A DNA stretch of 49,611 nucleotides from Oscillospiraceae bacterium (GCA_017381835.1 JAFOBK010000062.1:1-49611); one strand, 5' to 3'; counted from the stretch's first letter, positions 30,474 through 39,617 are shown. Program-made: numbers and translations. The notes: a model not told the origin generated them from the sequence alone.

Positions 30474-31117
30474 AATTTCTGGACAGCTTCCAGCGCTGCC
30501 ATATCGCCCAGTACTACCATAACATCTCCAGCCGCAACGGCATAATCCGCTGCGGGAGAAACATTGATTTTCTTGCCTTTTTCCACGGCGATGATATTTA
30601 CACCCAGTTTAGCCCGGACATTCAGTTCTTTCAGGGTTTTACCGATCCAGTTCTTAGGGGCAGGGATCTCAATAATGCCGTACTGGTCAGACAATTCAAT
30701 ATAGTCCAGCACATTGGGACTGGACAGATTCTTTGCCAACCGATCCGCATGCTCCTGCTCAGGGATCACAACCCGGTCGGCACCCAGCTTCAGCAGTACC
30801 TGCCGATGGGTCTCATCGTAGGCCTTGCAGACAATATAGGGTACACCCAGTTCTTTCAGGTTCATGGTGGCCAGCACAGAGTCTGCCAGATTGTCACCAA
30901 TGGCAACAATGGCGCATTCAAAGTCCTTAGCACCCAATGCCCGCAGCACTTCCTTATCCCGGGCATCGGCCACCACAGCCTGGGTCACAGAACTGGAAAC
31001 CGCCTGCACCAGTTCCGCATTCCGATCAATGGCCAAAACCTCACAGTCCAATTCACAGAGCCGCTTGGCCGCCTGAGAGCCAAAGCGTCCCAGGCCAATT
31101 ACAATATATGATTTCAT
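30470..31117 (-). CDS. ktrA: K+ uptake regulator, TrkA/KtrA type (215 aa)
   Basis: Cytoplasmic RCK subunit gating the membrane K+ channel encoded upstream. TrkA-N Rossmann domain with IVIGLGRFGSQAAKRLCEL (about 5-23) and Asp in LAIDRN; TrkA-C ligand domain (about 135-215) with GKTLKELNVRAKLGVNIIAVEKG. A single RCK unit of about 215 residues is the KtrA form rather than the double TrkA of Gram-negatives. AGGAGG precedes ATG 31117, 12 nt after the ktrB stop. Confidence 0.93.
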   Translation of the reverse strand: MKSYIVIGLGRFGSQAAKRLCELDCEVLAIDRNAELVQAVSSSVTQAVVADARDKEVLRALGAKDFECAIVAIGDNLADSVLATMNLKELGVPYIVCKAYDETHRQVLLKLGADRVVIPEQEHADRLAKNLSSPNVLDYIELSDQYGIIEIPAPKNWIGKTLKELNVRAKLGVNIIAVEKGKKINVSPAADYAVAAGDVMVVLGDMAALEAVQKL

Positions 31118-31129
31118 AGGATTTCCTCC

Positions 31130-32509
31130 TTAACCAATCAAAAGATTTGTATCCGCGTACTGGAAGCGGTCCTTTGCTTTGTCTCCCATCAGGAAGCCCA
31201 AGCTCAGGGTCAAAATACCCACCCTTCCGAAGTACATAAACGCAATAATCACACTTTGGGCCACAATACCCAGGGATGCGGTGCCTACCGCAGAAAGGCC
31301 AACGGTACAGATTGCGGAAACTGCCTCAAACCAGGCATCCAGGAAGGAGGTGGCAGCAACTGCCGAAATCAACATACCACCGAAGACAGACAGCAGGACC
31401 GTAATAAAGGTAAGGGTCATGGCATCGATTGCCTTGATTGTGGGAATATTCCGCTTGAACACATGTACCCGCTCTTTTCCTCTGGCCTTTGCCCAGACAA
31501 AGAGCAGCAACACCAGCACTGTTACGGTTTTCAGACCGCCGGCTGTAGAGCCGGAGGAACCGCCGATGAACATGATAAGAATGGAGAACACTTTTGTTGC
31601 ATCTTTCAGTGCCATTTGATCCATTGTCACGAAACCGGCGGTACGCAAGGTGCCGGTTTGGAAGAATGCATTCATCAGCTTCTGCCAGAAGGGCATGTTT
31701 CCTAATGTGCCGGGGTTATTCCACTCCAGCACTAAAATCATGCAGGTACCCACCAGAAGGATTCCTGCCGTCATCAGCAGTACCAGCTTGGTATATACGC
31801 TGAATTGCTTAAATTTACGGACCCTTGCCAGTTCTTCCCACACCAGGAAGCCGAGACCGCCGATGGTAACCAGGGCCATCAAGGTAAGGCAGACAATGGG
31901 GTCATCATTAAAAATGATCAAACTTTGACCGGGTGCGATATAGCCAAACAGGTCAAATCCGGCATTGCAGAAGGCGGAAATCGAGTGGAACACACCCCAG
32001 GCCAAAGCCCGTCCAAAGCCGAATTCCGGCCAAAAGCGCAGCAGCAGAATCAGCGCGCCAATACCCTGGATGCTGAGGCTTCCGGTAAGCACCAGCTTTT
32101 GAACCCGCACCACGCCGTCCATATCACTCAGGTTCAAAGATTGGGCAATCACCATTTTCTGCCGCAGACCCACTTTCCTGCGAAGCAGAAATACAAATGT
32201 GGAAGCCGCGGACATAAAGCCCAAACCGCCGATTTCAATCAGGGTAATGATCACAACCTGGCCAAATACGCTCCATTGGGTAAAGGTATCAAACAGCACC
32301 AATCCTGTAACACAAGTGGCAGAGGTAGCGGTAAAGAGTGCCGGAAAAAAGCCGCAGGACACCCCGCTGCGGGATGCCGCCGGCAAAGTCAGCAGACCTG
32401 CACCCAGCAAAATGATCGCCGCAAAGCCAATGGCAATGGTCTGGGTGGCACTGAGTTTTATCCGTCTTTTCTTCATGGCGGTCTTTAACAGTTTCCTATG
32501 ATCAAACAT
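31130..32509 (-). CDS. ktrB: K+ uptake channel protein, TrkH/KtrB type (459 aa)
   Basis: Na+-dependent K+ translocating subunit with four M1-P-M2 repeats. Pore-loop signatures include TATSATCVTGLVLFDT (about 60-75), HSISAFCNAGFDLFG, LRTAGFVTMD and SAICTVGLSAVGTASLG. The conserved GGSSGSTAGGLKT also appears. ATG 32509 is behind AAGGAG and a good promoter. It heads the operon with ktrA; the genes downstream are for nucleic acid and lipid work, so the cotranscription is positional rather than functional. Confidence 0.93.
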   Translation of the reverse strand: MFDHRKLLKTAMKKRRIKLSATQTIAIGFAAIILLGAGLLTLPAASRSGVSCGFFPALFTATSATCVTGLVLFDTFTQWSVFGQVVIITLIEIGGLGFMSAASTFVFLLRRKVGLRQKMVIAQSLNLSDMDGVVRVQKLVLTGSLSIQGIGALILLLRFWPEFGFGRALAWGVFHSISAFCNAGFDLFGYIAPGQSLIIFNDDPIVCLTLMALVTIGGLGFLVWEELARVRKFKQFSVYTKLVLLMTAGILLVGTCMILVLEWNNPGTLGNMPFWQKLMNAFFQTGTLRTAGFVTMDQMALKDATKVFSILIMFIGGSSGSTAGGLKTVTVLVLLLFVWAKARGKERVHVFKRNIPTIKAIDAMTLTFITVLLSVFGGMLISAVAATSFLDAWFEAVSAICTVGLSAVGTASLGIVAQSVIIAFMYFGRVGILTLSLGFLMGDKAKDRFQYADTNLLIG

Positions 32510-32550
32510 TCACTTCTCTCCTTGAAGGGCTTATACTTTCACTAACTATC

Positions 32551-32578
32551 ATTATATCAATTTCTCGGTGCATTTCAA
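32551..32578 (-). promoter_or_regulatory. Promoter of the ktrB-rnc operon
   Basis: Minus strand TTGAAA (32573-32578), 16-nt spacer, TATAAT (32551-32556), 42 nt before ktrB. No further clear promoter was seen in the eight-gene run. Confidence 0.75.
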
Positions 32579-32639
32579 CTGGCAATTCTTTATATAGTTG
32601 TATCCGGAAGAATCTGCCCTGATTCACGCGGTTTTTGGC

Positions 32640-32668
32640 TTGTTTTGGCATACCTTCTATGGTACAAT
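32640..32668 (+). promoter_or_regulatory. Promoter of the DUF5058-M20 operon
   Basis: TTGTTT (32640-32645), 17-nt spacer, TACAAT (32663-32668), 32 nt before the ATG. Confidence 0.65.
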
Positions 32669-32699
32669 ATGCCTGATTATACATTTGGGAGTGATTTGA

Positions 32700-33524
32700 A
32701 TGGAATTCAGCGTTAACCATCCCCTGCTGTTTTTAATGGCAGGTATCCTCATCGCTGTGGTTCTGGCCCAGTCTGTCTTCTTCCTTGTGAAGGCTATGCG
32801 CCGCAGCAAGGAGCTGGGTATGGATCAGAGCAAAATCAAAAAGACCATCAAGACCGCCGCAATCTTCACCATTGCGCCGGCTGTGGCCATCGTCATCAGC
32901 GTTATGACCCTTAGCAAGAAGCTGGGTCTGCCTCTGCCCTGGCTGCGCTTAAGTGTTGTAGGCTCCATGAGCTATGAGACCATCGCCGCCAACAATGCAT
33001 TGTCCGCCATGGGTCAGTCTCTTGGCAGCGAAGTGCCTCTGACTGCGCAGCAGTTCGTAAACATACTGCTGGTCATGACCATCAGTATCATGGTAGGTAT
33101 CTGGCTGGTACCCGCCATTGGCAAGAAGCTGCAAAGCGGTATGTCCAGCCTCTCCAACCGGGACGCCAAGTGGGCAGATATCTTCCAGAACTCTCTGTTC
33201 ATCGGCATGATCTCCGCCTTTGTAGGTTTTGTTTTCTGTGATGTTTCCCGTCTTTGGACTGCAGATGCCAACGGCCTTGTAACCGTTATGCAGACCAACC
33301 CCGAAACCAATCTTAAGGAGGCTGTCCATTACACCGCCGGTTCTGGCATGGTACCTGTGTGCGTCATGGCGGTTTCTGCCGTTGTCATGCTGATCTGCGG
33401 CCTTTTGATGCGCAGACCCAAGCTGAAGTGGCTCAGTGAGTACGCACTGCCCATCAGCCTGATTGTAGGTATGGCTGCTGCCATTCCCCTGACCGCAATT
33501 CTCGGAATGGAGGTGTCCAAATAA
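32700..33524 (+). CDS. DUF5058 family membrane protein (274 aa)
   Basis: About seven hydrophobic segments. DUF5058-type sequence: HPLLFLMAGILIAVVLAQS, MDQSKIKKTIKTAAIFTIAP, LGLPLPWLRLSVVGSMSYE. ATG 32700 follows GGGAG. It is the first of three overlapping genes (stop/start overlap at 33524), the second a five- to six-span membrane protein and the third a membrane-anchored M20 peptidase. The conserved trio suggests a two-subunit transporter that brings in the peptide or acyl-amino acid cut by the peptidase; this is inference from context. Confidence 0.82.
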   Translation: MEFSVNHPLLFLMAGILIAVVLAQSVFFLVKAMRRSKELGMDQSKIKKTIKTAAIFTIAPAVAIVISVMTLSKKLGLPLPWLRLSVVGSMSYETIAANNALSAMGQSLGSEVPLTAQQFVNILLVMTISIMVGIWLVPAIGKKLQSGMSSLSNRDAKWADIFQNSLFIGMISAFVGFVFCDVSRLWTADANGLVTVMQTNPETNLKEAVHYTAGSGMVPVCVMAVSAVVMLICGLLMRRPKLKWLSEYALPISLIVGMAAAIPLTAILGMEVSK

Positions 33525-34189
33525 TGAAAAAGCAGATGAGTTATATGGACTCCGTCCATCGTGACGGTCGCATTTGGAACCTGAGCGTGATGGTTCTGCT
33601 GTTTGCTTTCCCCGTGTCCGTTGCCTGCATTTTTGGTGTAGTTCCCGATTGGGGCGCACTGGCTATGGGCCTGATTGCTACCGCTCCCATGTACTGGGTA
33701 GTAGGTGTCATCGAAACTGTTACTTATGTACCTATGCTGGGTGCCGGCGGTTCTTACCTGAGCTTCGTCACCGGTAATATTTCCAACCTGAAGCTGCCCT
33801 GCGCGCTGAATGCACTGGAGCAGAATGATGTCAGCGCCAGCTCTGAAGAGGGCGAGGTCATTTCTACCATTGCGATCGCGACCTCCAGCATCGTCACTAC
33901 CGTCATTATCATCATCGGTGTGATCCTGATCGTACCTCTGACACCCATTCTCAGCGCACCCGTACTGCAGCCTGCCTTTGATCAGATCCTGCCCGCTCTC
34001 TTCGGTGGTCTGGGTGTGGCCTTTGTCAGCAAGAACTGGAAGATCGCTATCGCTCCCGTAGTGCTGATGCTGATTCTGTTTATTTTTGTACCTGCCCTCA
34101 ATGCCGGTACTGTAGGTATTATGGTTCCTGTCAGCGCGATCTTTACCATCATCACCGCAAGAATTATGTACAAGAAGGGGATGCTGTAA
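33524..34189 (+). CDS. Membrane protein partner of DUF5058 (221 aa)
   Basis: Starts at ATG 33524, overlapping the DUF5058 stop, and ends overlapping the peptidase start at 34189. Five to six hydrophobic segments. A notable stretch is GAGGSYLSFVTGNISNLKLPC (about 72-92), which looks like a re-entrant or substrate-contact loop, followed by a short acidic cytoplasmic loop (SASSEEGEVIS). I do not recognise a named family. Tight coupling indicates a complex with the DUF5058 protein. Confidence 0.75.
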   Translation: MKKQMSYMDSVHRDGRIWNLSVMVLLFAFPVSVACIFGVVPDWGALAMGLIATAPMYWVVGVIETVTYVPMLGAGGSYLSFVTGNISNLKLPCALNALEQNDVSASSEEGEVISTIAIATSSIVTTVIIIIGVILIVPLTPILSAPVLQPAFDQILPALFGGLGVAFVSKNWKIAIAPVVLMLILFIFVPALNAGTVGIMVPVSAIFTIITARIMYKKGML

Positions 34190-35622
34190 TGGTTGGTATC
34201 ATCATTTTAGGCCTTCTGCTGGCATTTCTCGCTGTGCTGGTAATCCGTGCCTTGCTGTTTACTCCCAAGGCTCAGCCCGCTAAGGACGAAACCCCCGCCG
34301 AATTTGATAAGGATGCCGCTGTCAGCGCTCTACAGAAACTGGTACAGTGCAAAACCATCTCCTATAACGATCATTCGCTGGAAGACGAAGCAGAGTTTCG
34401 CAAGCTGATCGACATGTTGCCTCAGCTTTATCCTGCTGTATTTAAAACCTGCCATGTGCAGGAGCTGCCCGATTGGGGATTGCTCCTGCGGTGGGACGGC
34501 AAGGCTCATGACGCACCTTCTGTGATGATGGCTCACTTCGATGTGGTGCCTGTGGTAGAGGAGATGTGGGAAAAGCCTCCCTTTGCAGGTATTTTAGAGG
34601 ACGGCGTCCTGTGGGGCCGTGGCACCCTGGACACTAAGGTCACCATGAACGGCGCGCTTTCCGCTGCCAATGCTTTGATTGGTCAGGGTTTCCAGCCAGA
34701 ACAAGATATCTACTTCGCATTCTCCGGCGGTGAAGAGGTCAACGGCCTGGGCGCTGTGAACATCGTCAAGTACTTCCAGGAAAATGGCATCGTCCCTGCC
34801 CTGGTAGTAGATGAAGGCGGCGGTGTAGTGGAAAATGTGTTCCCCGGCGTGAAAGAACCCTGCGCCATGATCGGCATTGCCGAAAAGGGCTTGATGAATG
34901 TGCGTTATACCGTTCACTCCGGCGGTGGCCATGCCTCTGCGCCCCTGCCCAAGAGCCCTGTCACCGACCTGGCCAAGGCCTGCCGCAAGGTAGTGGATAA
35001 CCCCTTCCAGATGCATCTGACCAAGCCTGTTGCCGAGATGTTTGACACCCTGGGTCGTCATTCCAGTTTCCTTTACAAGCTGATCTTCTCGAACCTCTGG
35101 TGCTTTAAGCCCGTCCTGAATCTGATCTGCGTTTCCTCCGGTGGTGAAATGAACGCATTGGTCCGCACCACCACCGCCTTCACCCAGATGGAAGGCAGCA
35201 CCGCCCGAAACGTGATTCCCGCCAAGGCCAGCATGGTTTCCAATATGCGTCTAAATCCCGAAGACAGTGTGGCTTCGGCTACAGAATACCTGAAAAAGAC
35301 CGTAGCCGATGATTCTGTGGAAATTGAGGTACTGGAGTCCTTTGAACCCAGCCGCATCTCTCAGACCGATTGCGAAGCCTACCGGAAGGTGGCATCCGCC
35401 GTTGCCAATACCTGGCGCGGCTGCATCACCACCCCCTATCTGATGGTCCAGTGTTCCGATTCCCGCCACTACGGTGCCATCAGCGATAAGGTCTACCGGT
35501 TCTCTGCCATGGACTTGACCAAGGAAGAACGCGGTACCATCCACGGAAATAACGAGCGCATCCGTGTGGAAGCCCTCCACCGGGCCGTGGAATTCTATGT
35601 CCGCCTGCTTCGTCAGTGTTAA
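34189..35622 (+). CDS. Membrane-anchored M20 family peptidase, PM20D1-like (477 aa)
   Basis: An N-terminal signal-anchor (residues 3-25) precedes a zinc amidohydrolase domain. Metal and catalytic motifs: MMAHFDVVPV (about 106-115), GRGTLDTKVT (about 143-152), FSGGEEVNG (about 179-187), VVDEGGG (about 209-215), and the lid with HSGGGHASAP. Layout and length resemble PM20D1/carboxypeptidase S rather than ArgE or DapE. Likely reaction: hydrolysis of N-acyl amino acids or dipeptides on the membrane. Last gene of the operon, followed by a terminator. Confidence 0.9.
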   Translation: MVGIIILGLLLAFLAVLVIRALLFTPKAQPAKDETPAEFDKDAAVSALQKLVQCKTISYNDHSLEDEAEFRKLIDMLPQLYPAVFKTCHVQELPDWGLLLRWDGKAHDAPSVMMAHFDVVPVVEEMWEKPPFAGILEDGVLWGRGTLDTKVTMNGALSAANALIGQGFQPEQDIYFAFSGGEEVNGLGAVNIVKYFQENGIVPALVVDEGGGVVENVFPGVKEPCAMIGIAEKGLMNVRYTVHSGGGHASAPLPKSPVTDLAKACRKVVDNPFQMHLTKPVAEMFDTLGRHSSFLYKLIFSNLWCFKPVLNLICVSSGGEMNALVRTTTAFTQMEGSTARNVIPAKASMVSNMRLNPEDSVASATEYLKKTVADDSVEIEVLESFEPSRISQTDCEAYRKVASAVANTWRGCITTPYLMVQCSDSRHYGAISDKVYRFSAMDLTKEERGTIHGNNERIRVEALHRAVEFYVRLLRQC

Positions 35623-35625
35623 CAA

Positions 35626-35650
35626 AAAAGCCGCCTTTGGGCGGCTTTTC
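35626..35650 (+). terminator. Terminator of the DUF5058-M20 operon
   Basis: AAAAGCCGCC and GGCGGCTTTT around TTTG, then CTTTTTC. Confidence 0.9.
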
Positions 35651-35751
35651 TTTTTCTTTGGGGTATTTTCACAAAAAACATTCTTGAATTTTGGTTTTGT
35701 GATTGCGTTCCTATATGGTATCATAAAAAGAAAGTGTCAGGAGGAAGAGCT

Positions 35752-37485
35752 ATGGCAGCAAAGGAAAGCTGGTCCGGTAAAATCAGCCGGAAACTCATCA
35801 AGAAGCAGGAAATCATCGATGTGGCAGCAGGCCGCAAAAAGGCGGATTTAGTGCTGAAAAATGCCACCTATGTAAATGTATTCTCCGGTGAGCTGATGAC
35901 CGAAGATATCGCCGTCACCCACGGTCTGATTGTGGGTCTGGGAGAATATGAGGGCATTCAGGAAGTGGATATGGCCGGTAAAATCGTCTGTCCCGGCTTT
36001 ATTGATGCCCATATTCACTTGGAATCCAGCCTGGTAAGTCCGGCGGAATTCGCCCGGGCCGTGATCCCCCACGGTACTACCACCGTCATCACCGATCCCC
36101 ATGAGATCACCAATGTGATGGACACCGCCGGCATTGACTATATGCTTCATGCTACGGAAGATCTGCCGGTTGATGTGCGCTTTATGATCCCCTCCTGCGT
36201 TCCCGCATCCCCCTTGGATGAAAGCGGCGCGGAACTGGACTACAAGGATGTGGACAGTTTCTTTGAGCACCCCCGGGTGTTGGGTCTGGCAGAGATGATG
36301 AATTTCCCCGGCATTCTTAATGCTGACAGCCATACTGTGGCCAAAATCGTAGCTTCCCAGGCGCATCACAAGAAGATCGACGGTCACGCTCCCGGTCTAA
36401 AAGGTAAAGATTTAAATGCCTATATCTCCGCCGGTGTCTACTCTGATCATGAGTGCGCCGATTTGGAGGATGCCCTGCTGAAGCTGCGGCTGGGTCAGTT
36501 CATTATGGTTCGCGAGGGTACTGCCGCCAAGAATCTGGAAGCTCTGATCGACCTGGTAAAATCCCCCCGCCACTTCGACCGGTGTATGTTCTGCACCGAT
36601 GACAAACATCCCAGTGATCTGCTGGAAAAGGGACATATTGACTACATCTGCCGAAAGGCCATCTGCATGGGTGCCGATCCTATTCAGGTGGTGCAGGTGG
36701 CATGTCTGCATGCAGCCCGGTATTTCCTGCTGAATAACCGAGGTGCTATTGCACCGGGATATCTGGCAGACTTCGCTATTGTGGACAATCTCACCGATTT
36801 CCAGGTGCAGACCGTGTATAAGAAGGGCCGTTTGGTCTATGATCAGGGCCAGGTACTCCCCTTCCCGGAGCCGGAAATCCCCGACTATCTGGAAAAGCTG
36901 GCCACCGATACCTTCCATCTGCCCCGGCTTTCCGAAGCCGACTTTGCCACGGATGGCGCCAAGGGTCTGATTGGCATGATTCCCGGGGAGATCCTGACGG
37001 AAAACCTGGGCTATGCCGATGGTATTGATGCACAGAAAGACATCTTAAAAATGGCGGTTATCGAGCGCCATAAGAATACCGGCCATATTGGCATCGGTTA
37101 TCTCAGGGGTTATGGTTTGAAAGAAGGCGCTGTAGCTACCTCCGTTGCCCATGACAGCCATAATATCATCTGTGTGGGCGCAAATGACGCGGATATGGCC
37201 TTTGCCGCCAACCGGATCGCGGAAAATCACGGCGGCATCGTGGTTGTAAAAGACGGAGCCGTCATTGCAGAGCTGCAGTTGGAGATTGCTGGCCTTATGA
37301 CCAACCAGAACCTGGTTTCCGTCAATGAGCAGCTGGAAAATGCCAAGGAAGCCGCTTACACATTGGGTATCAGCAAGGCGATTGATCCTTTTATGACCCT
37401 CTCGTTTATGAGTCTTCCGGTAATTCCCACCCTTCGGCTTACTACGCGGGGTGTGGTGGATGTATTTACACAAGCGTATGTATAA
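35752..37485 (+). CDS. ade: Adenine deaminase (577 aa)
   Basis: Metal-dependent hydrolysis of adenine to hypoxanthine and ammonia, purine salvage. The start is ATG 35752 behind AGGAGG; an in-frame GTG at 35734 has none. The amidohydrolase fold has the metal motif GFIDAHIHLESSLV (about 80-93), then GTTTVITDPHEITNV (about 104-118), GHAPGLKG (about 206-213), CTDDKHPSDLL (about 280-290) and in the Ade-specific C-terminal part SVAHDSHNIICVGAND and GGIVVVKDG. Full length. Monocistronic between two terminators. No purine riboswitch was seen in the leader. Confidence 0.96.
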   Translation: MAAKESWSGKISRKLIKKQEIIDVAAGRKKADLVLKNATYVNVFSGELMTEDIAVTHGLIVGLGEYEGIQEVDMAGKIVCPGFIDAHIHLESSLVSPAEFARAVIPHGTTTVITDPHEITNVMDTAGIDYMLHATEDLPVDVRFMIPSCVPASPLDESGAELDYKDVDSFFEHPRVLGLAEMMNFPGILNADSHTVAKIVASQAHHKKIDGHAPGLKGKDLNAYISAGVYSDHECADLEDALLKLRLGQFIMVREGTAAKNLEALIDLVKSPRHFDRCMFCTDDKHPSDLLEKGHIDYICRKAICMGADPIQVVQVACLHAARYFLLNNRGAIAPGYLADFAIVDNLTDFQVQTVYKKGRLVYDQGQVLPFPEPEIPDYLEKLATDTFHLPRLSEADFATDGAKGLIGMIPGEILTENLGYADGIDAQKDILKMAVIERHKNTGHIGIGYLRGYGLKEGAVATSVAHDSHNIICVGANDADMAFAANRIAENHGGIVVVKDGAVIAELQLEIAGLMTNQNLVSVNEQLENAKEAAYTLGISKAIDPFMTLSFMSLPVIPTLRLTTRGVVDVFTQAYV

Positions 37486-37518
37486 AAAATTCCCCCGGTG
37501 TAAAACCGGGGGAATTTT
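37486..37518. terminator. Bidirectional terminator between ade and chromate transporter
   Basis: AAAATTCCCCCGG and CCGGGGGAATTTT form a perfect 13-bp stem with a seven-base loop. Confidence 0.9.
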
Positions 37519-37528
37519 GCATTTTACT

Positions 37529-38077
37529 TTACAATCCTAAATAACCGGCTGCAATACCCAATGCAGCGCAGATGCAGATGATTATAATGGGGTGCAGTTT
37601 TTTCCATTTGAAGGCTACAAACGCCATCACCGCAGTGACCGCAAACCAAAACCAGCTTCCCGCTTCCCCTTTACCGAATAAAGCTGTGCCGCCAACGGTA
37701 GCCGCTGCGCTGGCAATGAGGCCAACCACCGCCGGTTTCAGGCCACTCATAATACCCTTCACCCATTTACTGGCGCAGAATGCCCGGAAGCAGCGGGCAA
37801 CGATGAGGATCACCACAAAGCTGGGAAGCACAACGCCCAGGGTAGCGCAAACAGCACCCCACACACCGCCCATTTGGCTTCCCACAAAGGTTGCCATATT
37901 CACCGCAATAGGGCCTGGGGTAGATTCGGCGATGGCAATAAAATCAATAATTTGAGCCGTTTCCATCCAGCCGCGGGATACCACTTGCTGCTGGATCATG
38001 GCGATCATGGCATAGCCGCCACCAAAGGTAAAGGCACCGATGAGAAAGAACACCCAAAACAGTTCCAGGAAAATCAT
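37529..38077 (-). CDS. Chromate transporter, C-terminal-half type (182 aa)
   Basis: Half-size member of the CHR family, with about six spans and the signature FFLIGAFTFGGGYAMIAMIQQ near the start and AIAESTPGPIAVNMATFVG (about 48-66). Half-size CHR proteins occur as adjacent pairs that together equal one full ChrA; here the partner ends in an overlap at 38074-38077. The pair may export chromate or other oxyanions, but physiological substrates of these paired forms are not established. Confidence 0.92.
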   Translation of the reverse strand: MIFLELFWVFFLIGAFTFGGGYAMIAMIQQQVVSRGWMETAQIIDFIAIAESTPGPIAVNMATFVGSQMGGVWGAVCATLGVVLPSFVVILIVARCFRAFCASKWVKGIMSGLKPAVVGLIASAAATVGGTALFGKGEAGSWFWFAVTAVMAFVAFKWKKLHPIIIICICAALGIAAGYLGL

Positions 38078-38622
38078 TTACCCATCCTCCTTTCAGCCAT
38101 GAGAGAGGATGCCAAACCCAGCACACCGCACAGAGCAATCACCAGGAAGGTGTTTGCATTGCAAAGGGTTGTCAGCACAAATGCCAGCACCATCAAAGCA
38201 TATGCCCACCAGCCTTTTTGATTGGCCTTGAACATTTTCCAAAGTGCCTTCAGCAGCAACACAAAGACACCCACCCGAATGCCGCTAAACGCATACCGGA
38301 CGATCTGCAATTGGCCAAACCGCTGCAAAATGCCGCTGATAGCCAAAATAATCAGAAAAGAGGGCAGCACCACACCAAGCGTCGCCACCACAGCACCGGC
38401 AAAGCCCGCCACCTGATAACCCACAAAGGTTGCCGCATTGATAGCAATAGGGCCAGGGGTGGACTCGGCAATGGCCACCACATTCAAGATGTCTTCATCG
38501 GTGACCCACTTGTGGTTCTCCACCGCTTCCTTCTGGATCAGGGGGATCATGGCATAGCCGCCGCCAAAGGTAAATGCGCCGATTTTCAAGAATGTCAGAA
38601 AAATCGTCAGCAGCTGTTTCAT
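38074..38622 (-). CDS. Chromate transporter, N-terminal-half type (182 aa)
   Basis: Paralogue of the neighbouring 182-residue protein, with the same motifs: FLKIGAFTFGGGYAMIPLIQ and AIAESTPGPIAINAATFVG. ATG 38622 is behind AAGGAG. First gene of the two-gene operon, with the second start overlapping by four bases. A TATCTT box with TTGATT 17 nt upstream lies near 38655-38683 on the minus strand. The two proteins probably dimerise with opposite topology. Confidence 0.92.
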   Translation of the reverse strand: MKQLLTIFLTFLKIGAFTFGGGYAMIPLIQKEAVENHKWVTDEDILNVVAIAESTPGPIAINAATFVGYQVAGFAGAVVATLGVVLPSFLIILAISGILQRFGQLQIVRYAFSGIRVGVFVLLLKALWKMFKANQKGWWAYALMVLAFVLTTLCNANTFLVIALCGVLGLASSLMAERRMGK

Positions 38623-38693
38623 CTTTTTTCTCCTTCCATGGACATACTATATACAAGATAGCGTAAAATGCCGAAAGAATCAACTATGTAAAT

Positions 38694-38722
38694 TTGACAC
38701 CTCGTAAAAATCATGCTACCAT
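38694..38722 (+). promoter_or_regulatory. Promoter of tcdA
   Basis: TTGACA (38694-38699), 17-nt spacer, TACCAT (38717-38722), 26 nt before the ATG. Confidence 0.75.
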
Positions 38723-38748
38723 AACAAAAAACAAGACGGAGGATCACT

Positions 38749-39471
38749 ATGAATCCCTTTTCCCGAACCCAGTTTGTACTGGGCTCTGATGCAATGGAAA
38801 AACTAAAAAATGCCCGGGTTGCGGTATTCGGTTTGGGCGGTGTCGGCGGTTATGTAGCAGAAGCCCTGGCCCGCAGCGGCATCGGTGCAATGGATCTTGT
38901 GGACCATGACACCATCAGCCTGACCAATATCAATCGTCAGATCCTGGCCACCCGGGATACCGTAGGTATGGACAAGGCAGAGGCTGCCGCGCAAAGAGCA
39001 AAGTCTATCAACCCCCACTGTGATGCCCGGGCTATTAAAACCTTCTATCTGCCGGAGACTGCAGATCAGTTCGACTTCACCGCCTATGACTATGTGGTGG
39101 ATGCCATTGACACCGTCACCGGCAAGCTGATGCTGGTACAAGCCGCAAAGGAAGCCGGCACACCCATTATCAGTTCCATGGGTACCGGCAATAAGCTGGA
39201 TCCCACCGCATTCCGGGTGGGAGATATTTCCGAAACCAGCGTGTGTCCCCTGGCCCGAATTATCCGCAAGGAGTGCCGGAAGCGGGGTATCGACCGGCTG
39301 AAAGTGGTCTATTCCACGGAAGACCCCATCAAGACCGTACTTCCTCCCGATGACCCTGCCTGGGCAGAGCTTCCGGAGGGCAGAAATGCCCTGCCCGGTT
39401 CCGTATGCTTTGTTCCTGCTGTGGCAGGCATGATCATCGCCGGCGAAGTCATTAAGGACCTTATAAAATAA
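38749..39471 (+). CDS. tcdA: tRNA threonylcarbamoyladenosine dehydratase (240 aa)
   Basis: E1-like (ThiF/MoeB superfamily) enzyme that uses ATP to cyclise t6A-37 of tRNA to ct6A. Adenylation motif VAVFGLGGVGGYVAEALARSG (about 24-44), DHDTISLTNINRQILA (about 53-68) with the Asn/Arg that bind ATP, the VVDAIDTVTGKL stretch (about 119-130) and the C-terminal GSVCFVPAVAGMIIAGEVI. The length and the absence of the MoeB zinc cysteines favour TcdA. ATG 38749 follows GGAGG. Monocistronic. Confidence 0.93.
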   Translation: MNPFSRTQFVLGSDAMEKLKNARVAVFGLGGVGGYVAEALARSGIGAMDLVDHDTISLTNINRQILATRDTVGMDKAEAAAQRAKSINPHCDARAIKTFYLPETADQFDFTAYDYVVDAIDTVTGKLMLVQAAKEAGTPIISSMGTGNKLDPTAFRVGDISETSVCPLARIIRKECRKRGIDRLKVVYSTEDPIKTVLPPDDPAWAELPEGRNALPGSVCFVPAVAGMIIAGEVIKDLIK

Positions 39472-39473
39472 GA

Positions 39474-39500
39474 AAACCCCGGTGTATTGCACCGGGGTTT
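39474..39500 (+). terminator. Terminator of tcdA
   Basis: AAACCCCGGTG and CACCGGGGTTT, 11-bp stem, followed by CCCTTTG (short T-run). Confidence 0.85.
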
Positions 39501-39557
39501 CCCTTTGATCAGATGTAGGATCCTTGTTTGTTTCCCGGTACTCCCTGGAAAATCGGA

Positions 39558-39586
39558 TTGCAATTTCCCCCTTATTATGGTATGAT
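39558..39586 (+). promoter_or_regulatory. Promoter of the third MATE gene
   Basis: TTGCAA (39558-39563), 17-nt spacer, TATGAT (39581-39586), 31 nt before the ATG. Confidence 0.75.
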
Positions 39587-39617
39587 TCATAAAAATCTTA
39601 TCACAATTGAGGAAGTT

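Noticed and set aside
35650..35751. Purine riboswitch in the leader of adenine deaminase
   Set aside because: The leader is short and shows no three-helix purine aptamer pattern.
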